From Diadophis punctatus similis (taxonomy: Eukaryota; Chordata; Lepidosauria; Squamata; Dipsadidae), in NCBI GenBank assembly GCA_023053685.1, contig JALIGW010000014.1, forward strand, positions 16,157,090 through 16,221,089: a DNA stretch of 64,000 nucleotides. The letters run 5' to 3'. This document shows positions 12,901-24,605 of this stretch, piece by piece. Under the pieces are notes generated by a model. That model did no database searches. It was not told where the DNA came from and was given only the letters and a program-made list of their open reading frames with translations. The stretch's first letter is position 1; each line of letters opens with the position of its first letter. A program made the translations under genes and the position numbers.

Positions 12901-15900
12901 TTTTAAAAAAAGAAAGAAATGGCCACCATAAAGTTGGCCATGATGAGTGATCCCAGTCTGTGGGAAATGGTATGCAATAGCATGAATTTGATCTTATTCT
13001 CTTTATAAACTGTTTCTTCTGATCATACAGCCTCCAAAGACTAATGCTGGATGGATAATAGTAGAAAGTGAGGTTTTTTAAAAAACAAATCATAGAGTAA
13101 GAAAGACTTTTGTAAATGTACTCATATTCGCTGCAAAGAAAATGGAAAATTCCCTCCCTCCCTCCCTTCCTTTGAAAAACTTTGATAAAAACCTGCTGCA
13201 GTTGTGAAGTAGTGACTCCCTGCAATCTCTAAAGCGCCATCCACCTGGGGTTTGAGCATCAGGCAACAAAGAGCAAAGGGATCTGACCTGCAGCTGGGAG
13301 ATATCCCCTCACCTTGGAGAAGTGCTCTCTTTCTTGGAGACGTTGAGGTGAAAAATGGAGGGGGCTAAGCACACGGCCAGGTTTCCCACCGTCATCTGGT
13401 TCTCCTCGGAAGAGGCAACGTCACTGAGAAAATAGAGCAGCGTCTGCAAAACCTCCCGGTTCTCATCCGGCATTAACATGATGGCGGCCTGGACAGCTTG
13501 CAGCCTCTGCTCTTTGGGCACAACTGGAAAGTTCAAGAAACAAACATCAGTATCTGCGCTGTGGGGGGCTAAATACTAACAGCAGCGGGTACCTGCTAGC
13601 ATCCCATTGGACTCTGCAGGTGAAACGGCCCGGCCTGGCCCTGCTCAGTCCTGCTCTGGTCTTCAGATCAGGACAAAGGACTTTCCATCCCTCCCCATGA
13701 GAAGAAATTCCATTTCCGCTTCCATCTCTGGTTTCTGAAATTCTGTGCCCAGCTTATTGGCAGATCTTTCATCCTACTGAGTGTATCTTGAAAATAAAAA
13801 AAGCTGTTTCCAATTCTTAATACATTTGGATATTCAACCAAGAAGTCAATAGGAGGGTTCTAGTGAGGTGGGCAAAACCCATCCACTGAACCCACCTATG
13901 GGATGACCATGCTTTCCCCAGCTGGTGGTGCAGTGAAACCAGCAGTACCAGAGCTGCTGTAAGGATTGCCTTCTCATCCACCTTCAAAGTACGAACTTCT
14001 GAGTCAGTGTTTCAAAAGGATTCCTTTATTGGCAGTTGTAATAACAATCCATTCATTCAAAGCAAGATCTAAATGCCTCCAGGCAAGGCAAGCACATAAG
14101 CTTAGCGCCCCTCCCCATTAGGCAGAATGCAAAAGTAACAGATACACAAGGTGTGAAAGTTCTTTCCTAGAAGGACAGATGAGCCTACGTTCCCACAGAC
14201 CCTTCCGTTCAACTGACTTCCATTGCCCCTCATAAATCCTATCCTAAGATGAGAAGATTCCCAGGTGTTTAAGATCCGGATGTATGTTGTAACTGTTTGA
14301 TCAAGCAGAACCAAGACCCCCCCTTCTCCTTTTGAATGGCAGAGTCTGGAATCTGACAGCTGCAGACAAGTTCCAAATCATGAGTCTCCTCCTCCTCCAC
14401 CCCCACAATCCTCCCCCCCCCCTACTCACACTGGTATATCTGCAGAAATGTATCTGTTAGTTTGCAGGTGAAGACCGGCTCTGGCAGATCACGGAAGTAC
14501 TGCTTCAACAGGTCAGCCACATCATAGGCTGATTGCCCTTCATAATTCACATAATCAGGAGAGGCTTCACTCATCTGCCTGAGGTTCTGGATCCGGGACT
14601 TTACACCAGATTTGCGAAAAATGCCAACCTGTGCAGGAAAGAGATAGCAGGTAGGTGTACAACTCTTTGTCACGTGGTGAATATTGTCAGTTGTATGTAT
14701 ATGCAGGATGGTGCATCCCTATCTAATATTATGGTACATTCCAATACAAGCATACCACGTGATATGATATTCTTGTACACATTCATTCTTCTTGACTTGC
14801 CTTTGACCGAGAGCAGTCGCATTTTATAGCAGAGATGTAAACAATCAGGATTTATTGTTTTTGTACCGAAATAAATATTTTCTATTAGACTTTTAAACTT
14901 CGGCTTTGTTTCTAAATGTCTGAATTCCGAGAGAAAGATCAACATCGCCTCTGTGAGATTTATTCTCACCTTAACAAGCTTCTATGCTCAGGAGGCCACC
15001 ACAGACTGGAACCACAGAATATGTGCAACTCAACCAATGTGCTCCATGTCTGAAGCCCCACCTGATTAAATGGCAGCTTCACCTCAGAAGGGAACTTAGG
15101 TGAGTCCAAAACTCTGCCAACCAGTGGCAGGAATAGCCAAAATCCCAGAAGATAGGCTCAAGAGCCAGAAGGATCTCGAAAGATTTGAACACTTGATCCC
15201 ATTGAATAAAATGAAATTCAAAGGGAGAGAAAATGGAAAGGACCTTGGAGGTCTTCTAGTCCAACCCACTGCTCAAGCAGGAGATCCTTTCAGACAAGTG
15301 GCTGTCCAGTCTCTTCTTAAAAACCTGCAGTGATGGAGCTGGTGCCACACACTCTTGGCTCATATTTAAGTGACTGTCTACAAAAAAACCAGATGTACAG
15401 GTTTAATAGCTGAACCTGGCTCAACAGCAATAACTAGAGCAGTGTTTCCCAACCTTGGCAAGTTTAGATTTAGATTTATTATTAGAGTTGGAAGGGACCT
15501 TGTAGGTCATCTAGTCCAACCCCCTGCTCAATGCTAGCTGGGGAATTCTGGGAGTTGAAGTCCAGACATCTTCAACTTGCCAAGGTTGGGAAACACTGTG
15601 CTAGAGGGAGTCCTAGTGGACAATCACTTAAATATGAGCTAGCAGTGTGCTTCAGTTGCCCAAAAAGCCAATGCAATCCTAGGTTGCATTAACAGAGGGA
15701 TGGAATCAAGATCATGTGAAGTATTAATACCAGTTTATAAAGGTTTAGTAAGACCACACTTGGAACATTGCATCCAGTTTTGGTGGCCACAATATAAAAA
15801 AGATGTTGAGATTCTGGAAAGAGTGCAGAAAAGAGCAACAAAAATGGGGGCTGGAGGGTAAAACATATGAAGAACGGTTGCCGGAACTGGGTATGTTTAA

Positions 15901-18900
15901 TCTAGTGAAAAGAATGACTAGGGGTGACATGATAGCTGTGTTCCGATATTTGAGGAGCTGCCACAAAGAAGAGGGGGTCCAAAGGGGGTCCAAGAAGGCC
16001 AGACAAGAAGCAACGGAAGAAAATTAATCAAGGAGAGAAGCAACCTAAAACAAGTCATTCCACTGATTAATTGTTCTAATTGTCAGAAAATTTCTCCTTA
16101 GTTCTAGGTTGGGTCTCTCCTATCAGTCCTGAACCTACTTCTTTGTAATTTTAACTCAATGATTCTAGTCCTAAACTCAGGCTAGAGATTCCAGCATCTG
16201 TATGAAAAGAACCAATTTTCATACTGGGGATGCACTAATACATTTACATCAGCAGTGTGTTATAGGTAGTCCTTGACTTACAACAGTTTGTTTAGTGAGC
16301 GTTCAAAGCCACAATGGCACCAAAAAAAGTGACTCATGATCGGTTCTCATACCCACGAACTCTGCAGCATCCCTGTGGTCACGCGATCAAAACCTGGATG
16401 CCTGGCAACTGGTTCACATCCATGACAATTGCAGTGTGCACAAACAAATGTTATTTAAAGACTGGTGTTCTGACAGATGAGCACAATTCAAAGCACACTG
16501 ACGATGTCTCCTCGAATGGTGATGAAATGTTTGCAACCAAATTGCCAGGCTCGGAGCTCAAACCAACAACCTAACTACCAACCCGAGCAACTAATATTCA
16601 AATACATTTCACCTGTCTCCTCGTGTCTTCCTTCCCCCCTGGGTTGTCTTAGGCCAGCGAGAAATGAGATTGTGTCTGTGAACTTTTCCTTACCTGGTCC
16701 AAGCACCGGCTTCGGATGTAGCGCATGGCCTGCTGGATGCTCTGGGGCAGGGGCTGTCCCGTCCTTTGGACGCTGACAATCAAGGGGACTCCAAAGACCA
16801 TCTTGCCCCTGTAGTTTGGGAGCTTGCTCCTCTTCATGAACTTGGGAACAGTCCTGTCAGAGAAGAGAGTGTGACTTCGGAGGCAAGATCTGGCTGGGGA
16901 TTTCTGAGAGTTGAAGTCCAGGTCTTAAAATCACCAAGGTTGGACACCCCAGCTGTAGGGCTTAAAACATTTTCAATGTTATTTATCTTTTTAAATTTAT
17001 TGCCCACCCAACTTCACTGGAGCCCCATTTCTGCATAAATATGACGCCGAATAGGATCTGTTTTGCACATAAGTCTTAAAATGAAATATATAGAATCCAG
17101 TTAAATAAACTGGTCAAAAACAAAATACGTTCATTTCTTCATTGAAAATTATCCAAAGCTACATATAGTTTTTGTGTCTGGCAAAAGTATGTGAACCTTT
17201 GCTTTCAGTAACTAAAGATTTCTGATAAATGTTAATAAGTCCTGCACATTGGCTTTTTTAGCTCATTCCTCTTTTATTTATTCATCAAATTTCTACGCCA
17301 CCATCTTAATTAAGGAAATGAGTCCCGGAGAAGTCGTATTTTGAAAGGGTCACACAAGGTTCTCCATGTCCAGCTGGTGCAGTAGAAAAATGATAATCTC
17401 TAACCAAAAGAGAGCAATTGGGCCTCAAACAATTCTGTGTGGGGTTAACTCCTTGTTGTCAGAGTTTTCATGCCCATGTGACACACTAGTCCCTCCATTT
17501 GGTGCATCAGGAGAACAGAGTTTAGTAATTCTCTGGGTCAAGATCTGAACGAGTCAAATGGCTTCTGTGCAACAACTGGACTATTGTGTGCTCCGCTCTA
17601 AAAAGGACCCTGACCGACTGGGACCAGTTCAGAGAAGGGCAGCCAAAGGAGAAACTGCATTTTATGAGGAGTTATTAAAAGATCTGGGTCTGTGTAGCCT
17701 ACAAAAAGATAGGTGAGAGGAGAGTTTGTAGCAAATATTTAGACCAAGGAGTGAATTTACTTGTACTTGCCCAGAGAACCAATAGCTGACCAATAGAAGT
17801 AGATTTACATATTATGAAGAATATATTGACAATAAAAATCAATGGAACAGGTTGTCTCATGAGATGCAGGGCTTCAAATCAAAGCTGGATCTGTCTAAAA
17901 TTGTTCAGCTAATCCTGTTTCAAGGAGGGAGTCAGGCCAGAAGACCTCTGAGGTGCCCTTCTAACTTGGCAATTCTATGAGCCACCTTGAACCACAGGCA
18001 GCCTCACATGGAAAAGAGAGGCCAAAATGTATGGAACAGAAGCCCCTCCCCCCCACAGGAGGAGGACATGTCAATGCCATCGAAGTCATGCTTTTCTTCA
18101 ACCCCCACCCCTTCAGTTGCCCCTCAGCTCCTAAGGAGAGGCAACTGGTTGCTGACCCGCCCATTGGCCTGAAGACCCTCTTGTCCTCATGCACTTACCA
18201 GGTCCAGGATTGCTTGTGGGGAACGGAGAACTTCTCCATGATGGCTGTGAGGCGGAGAAGGGAGCACTTCTGGAGGAGGCTGAGCTGAGCTGCTGACTGA
18301 CGGTTGATCTCTAAGGAGGCCGAATTTAAGCTGGGCCGGTGGGAGTTCTGGAAACTGTGCCAGCGGAGTTTCCTGGGGTGGGAGAAGGAGGAGAAAAGCA
18401 GTCATAATTGAGCCGAGGTGGCGCAGCGGTTAGAGGCAGGTACTGCAGGCCACATTAGCTGACACTGATCTGCAGGTTAGCGGTTCAAATCTCACCGGCT
18501 TAAGGTTGACTCAGTCTTCCATCCTTCCAAGGTAGATAAAATGAGGACCCAGATTGTTGGGGGCAATGTAAATATATACATTGCTTACTGGTATAAACTG
18601 CTTAGAGAGTGCTTGCACTGTGAGGCGGTATATAAATGTCACTAATAAATACCTAAGGAGCAGATATATTTGCTTAGCAATAACACTTAGACTTATATAC
18701 CACTTCACAGTGCTTTACAGCCCTCTCTAAGCGGGTTACAGAGTCAGCCTCTTGCCCCGAACAATCTGGGTGCTTATTTTACCGACCTCGGAAGGATGGA
18801 AGGCTGAGTCAACCCTGAGCTGCTGAGAATCAAATTGCCGAACTGCTGGTAATCGGCAGTCATCAGAATTAGCCTGCAATACTTGGTGATACAATACAGG

Positions 18901-21900
18901 AAAACAATAAAGGTGGTACAATACGGGAAATTGAACAGCATGTTAAATGTGATTGGCAGGCATTCGGCAGCTAAGCATAATTTTCAAGGACAACCTCCCC
19001 TCTATGCCTGAAGAGAAAAGTGTTCAATCACTGTGTGCTACCTGTTCTAACATAGGCCAGTGAAACATGGACACTAAGCTCATAATCGATACAAAAGCTA
19101 CGAGGGGTGCAAAGAGCCATGGAAAGATACATGCTCAAGACAAAGATAGAAAGACCTGCACATGGATTAGAGAACAAACAACACTATATGGTGCCATCAA
19201 GAGAGTCAAAGAATGGAAATGGAAATGGGCCGATCACATAGCAAGAAGAGCTGATGGCAGGTGGACCAAGGCGGTCGTAGAATGGACCCCACTGGATCAA
19301 AAGCGTCCACCAAAGAGACCTAAAACAAGATGGATCAATGACATCAGTAAGTATGGCGGGCCGAATTGGCAAAAGAAAATTCAAGACTGTATTGACTGGA
19401 AACATGCGGAAGAGGCCTCCATCCTGCAGTGGATAGACAAGGGCTAGAATGCATTCTAACCACTGCACCACCATGGCCCCTATATTTGCAGTTAACTATA
19501 AAATATATTTAAGTTAAAATAAATTAATTTAAAATAAATATAAAATATATTTAACTCCTAAATATATAACCCTGTATATCTGCTTATTTCTCCTTTTGTC
19601 CACTTATATGAGGACCTGAAGCCAACTTGTATCTGTAATGATAAAATACTTTAAAAAGCTGATTGAAAGAGAAAACAAACCATCAGAACCATACAGTCAT
19701 CATGTTGCAGCCTGAAACCTAAATGGGAAAGGGATGAAAGACAAACACTGCTTCAAACAGAAGCTCAGCCAAATCCAGAGAGAGTTGAAACAGCCTGTTT
19801 GATACTCAAAAGCAGCTGCCTTCTAAGAGCTGCCTTCCATGCAGGAGAGAGCTAAACGGTTGGGAGACAAACTACAGGAAGAATTCTTGCATTTTTTTAT
19901 CCAAAGTCTTATTTCCAGTCAATCTGGTGCCTTATTCTATTTAAAAGCTTTCCAAAATCAACATATTATTCTATGAAGATTCTGAGTGTAAGAAATCTCT
20001 CCCTGGGTTTGTTAAACAAACAACATGAGTTTGCCAGAAACAGATCATGCCAGGCAAACTGTATTGCCTTCTTTGATAAAGCGACTGGATCAGGGAAATG
20101 CTATGGACATTGTATACTTGAACTTCAATGAGGTATTTGAAACACTTTTTGGTAAGATAGAACAATGTGGGATAGACCACAGTACCACCACCAGATGGAT
20201 TTGCAATTGGTTGACCAACAACACTCAACGCGTAATCCTCAATGGAATTACATCTACATGGAGGGAAGCCTGCAGTGGGATACCCCGAAGTTTTGTACTT
20301 TTCAACATCTTTATATAGGATTTAGATGAGGGGATAGCAGGGGAACTCATCAAATTTACAAATGCCACCAAGCTGGGGGGAATTTTGGAAGACGGACTCA
20401 AGATTCAGAAGGATCTTTACAGACTTGAACATCAGGCCCTATCCAACAATATGCAGTTCGGTAGTGAGAAAAATAAGACCCTACACATATGCAGGAAAAA
20501 CCAAATGCACAGGTATGGAAGAGATGGTACCTGGCTTAATATATGTAACGGTGCGAGGGATCTAGGCGTCCTAATGGACAACCAGTTAAATATGAGCCAG
20601 CAGTCTTGCTTTTGCTTCAGCAAGGCGTTGGACTAGAAGACCTCCAAGGTCCCTTCAAACTCTTGTTATTCTCTGATTCTATGAGAGAAAAGCTGGAAGG
20701 AGTTGCTCTGCTAGAAGCAACCAGAAATAATTAAAGTTTAGAATTAATAGAGGAGACTCACTAACACAGAATGGGAAAAAATATTTTAATTCTGGAAGAA
20801 TTCAAGGGTATCTGGCAACAGTGTCCCCAGAACCTACTCTTTAGATTTTCTGATGCAATAAAAAGGGGCTTACAAGAAGAGGTGGAAGCGGATATTATTA
20901 GATATGTGGATTTTAACTCAGAAAAGTGACTTGGACAATTTTACAAAAGACATGTTACACTTACGAAGAAATTCCTGAGAAAAGGAAAAGTGAGAAAGAA
21001 AAAAAACCCAGATTTGGGGACATTCCCTGAAAGAAAGAACTATCAAGACCTTTAAAAATAAAACAAAGATTTACAAAGATTTCTTTTTTACCTATCCGTT
21101 TTAATGGGTTTTTCTTGACTAGGATAGATTGATGAGGCTTTAAAGATTTGTTTATACTGTAGATATGATATAGGAAGAAGAAGAGAGTTTGGGTTATATT
21201 TTTAGAGAAAGTGATAAACTATGGTATTGAAATTGAGAGGAGTTGAAGATCATAAAAATAATAATTTCCGATACATTTGAAGCTTTATTATTTGCCAAGA
21301 GATTAAAGATAGGGGATAAAGAGGCTTTGGGCTGAGATATTAGAGACAGTGTTAACTTACTGAAAATGTTTGTATTTGTCTTGATGAAGGAGGAAGTTGT
21401 TTCTTTCTGTATTTCTTTCCTTTTGTTTTTTTCTTTTTCTTTTTAAATTTATTTTCCTCTCTCCCAACCTATCACCTACCAACATGGAGGTGTCTCCTTC
21501 CTTGGCCCAGGAGTGGAATGGGAGGGCTGATCTCCAAAGGGTTCTTCCCACCTTCCGATTTGAAGAAGGCCCAGATAGATGCCACCTTTCTGTCATCGCA
21601 ATTGCAATGCTATTTCCTATGGTAATTGCAACTCACTAGAGGGCACCAAACACCCAACCTGAATTTTAATTCTTCCTCTGAAGGACGCATTTCTCCTTAT
21701 GATTCTTCCTCATACAGAGATCACTTTCAAAACCCACAAAGGTACTAAATAAATCTAGAAGCCTATAATTGGTGCATGTTACTGGAGCAGTCGCCACATT
21801 GAAAAAATAGTGTGTTGCTCTAGGACGGGAAAAAGAATAGAATACAAAATACAGAATAAGAGAGTTGGAAGGGACCTTGGAGGTCTTCTAGTCCAACCCC

Positions 21901-24542
21901 CTGCTCACGGAGACCCTATAACTATTCCAGACAAATGGCTATTCAATCTCTTCTTGAAAACCTCCAGTGACAGAGCATCCACAACTTCTGGATGGAAGCC
22001 ATTCTGCTGATTAATTCAGATTTACAGATTTACAGATTAACAGAGTTGGAAGGGACCTTGCAGGTCATCTAGTCCAACCCCCTGCCCAAGCAGGAGACCC
22101 TACATCTACCTCTACCTAGGATCGAACTCACAACCTCTTGATTGTGAGGCAAGAGCTCCACCTCTGGGCCACAGCAGCTGGGTAAATTCTTTGTTTTTCC
22201 CAGTGTAGCAAATCTCTTTTTGCCATTGTCAACTGCAAGTGGGGTTTAAGAGATTGGAAGGGACCTTGCAAGTCATCTAGTCCAACACCCTGCCCAAGCA
22301 GGAGACCCTACATCTGGCTCTACCTAGGATCGAACTCACAACCTCCTGATTGTGAGGCAAGAGCTCCACCTCTAGGCCACAGGAGATAACTGTTCTGAGT
22401 CAGGAAATTTCTCCTTAGTTCAAGGTTGGATCTCCCTTTGTTAAGCCTCCATCTGTTTGTTCTTGTTCTGCCCTGAGGTGCTTTGGAGAATAAGCTGACC
22501 CCCCCTTCTCTGTGAGAGCCCACCAAGTACTGGAAGAGCTACCATGTCACCCCTAAACTTTCTCATTAGGTTAGACAGACCTAGTTCCCCCACCCATCCA
22601 TCATATGGTTTAGGCATCAGACCCCCTTATCATCCTTGTTGCTCTTTTTTGCACACTTTCTACAGTCTCAACATCTTTTTTTGTATCATGGTGACCAGAA
22701 CTGGACCCAGTATGCCAAGTGTGGCCTTACTAGGGCAGTATAAAACATTAATGCTATTATTTCTTGTGAACTTGATGCAACCTAGGACTTTGTAGCCTTT
22801 TTGCAGCTGCAAAACACTGCTGGCTCAAATGGTGTCTACTAGATCCCTCTCAGTTACTGCTGTTGAACCAGGCACCACCTATTCTGTACCTGTGCATTTG
22901 GCTTTTCTTGCCTAAGTATCAAAACCTCTCTTTTCTCTTTTTTTAAAAAAATAATTTTTATTTGAATATAAACATTAAAAAAGACAAACAAACATTAAAC
23001 AAAACAATATATGTACATACATGTACATATATACATATAAACCTCTTGGGTACTTCTACGGTAAGCATCTTGACGTTACCTTTTTACTTATATATAACTA
23101 TACAACTATATATCTATATATATCATTTTTTTTTATAGTTTTTATCTAAATATATATTGATGAACATACATTTATAATAACTAAACTTGTCTATTCTTAT
23201 ATAAGTTCTTAAGTTATATATCAATGTAAACATTTCTATTTTTTTTCTTTTCTTCTTTCCAGCCAATTATAAAAAGAATTCCAATTTTCAAAATATTCCG
23301 AATCTTCTTTCTGATTTAATTCCATTGTTAATTTGTCTAATTCTGCACATTCTAAAATTGTTCTAATAATTACATTTTCAGTCGATACATCGCCCTGTTT
23401 CCAGTACTGTGCTAGGCATATTCTCGCCGCTGTCAATATATGAATTATGATATAACAGTATTTCCTTTCTATCATTTGTTCTAATATCCCTAGTAAAAAT
23501 ATTTCTGGTTTGATGTTTATTTTTTGTGTAGTTATTTCTTCGAGCCAGTTGTGTATTTTTTGCCAAAATTTTTTAACTCTTGGGCAGGTCCACCACATAT
23601 GGTAGTATGTTCTGTTTTTATGTGGACATTTCCAGCATTTGGGATTCATATTTTGATACATTTTGGCCAATCTCGCTGGTAAAACCTCTCTTTTCTCACC
23701 ACTGAATCGCATTTTGATGGATGGGATGCAATGCTCATGTCATGCCCCTGTTGGAGTCTGACTCTGCGGTGGAAGATGAGCTGGAGCAAGAATTGACAGT
23801 GAGTGAGAGGGCAGCTCCATTGGCCTTGGAGGAAACTGGGGAAGGGCAGAGTCAGTCCAGGCAAGGCTGTTCGGAATTAGCAAGCTCTGCAGGCAGGGAG
23901 GAACAGAGCTCAGATAAGGAGCAAGAACCACCCGCTCCTGATGCAAGGGCTCGGAGAGTGCAGAGGCAGCGGATCAGCTCAGATGGAGCAGGCCACTCAC
24001 GAGGAGAGTGCTCCACCCAGCTTCACCAGGCACACCTGGGGAATGAGACTTAAGGAGATGCTGTGGGGAGGGGCATTTGTCGGGAACAAATGCTGAGTTC
24101 CTGAAGTGTTGTGTGCCGACGTTTGAACTTGCCAAGAATCCTTGCATTCCTGTGTGGTGTTCTGGACTGATTATCTAGACCTTTTGCTCCCTGAACTCCT
24201 TGCTTTGCTCTTGTTTTGCCAAATACATTTGGGATTTATTGCCATGCAGCCTTGGTGCAGACAGTGCTGGGCTGGACTAATTGTGACCAGAGGCTATTTG
24301 ATGTTTGTGTGGGGGTTTATTATCACTCTGCTCAGAGACTTGTCAGAAACATGGGAGCATTTGGGGGAGATTTGGAGCACTAAAGGGCCGGTTTGAACTG
24401 CCAGCTGTTTGTGTTATCTCTGTGCCGTGTCCTGGGTCATCACAGCTCAAGTCTGTCAAGATCCTTTTGGAGCTTGGGCATAAAGTGTTGGCTATTCCTC
24501 ATCAGCTTGATGTTGCCTGGAAGTTTGATGAGTATTCCTTCT

Positions 24543-24605
<63 letters not shown>

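Noticed and set aside
23236..23712. 158-residue frame as a zinc-finger host gene
   Set aside because: It matches the L1 ORF2 C-terminus, with poly-A and a TSD.
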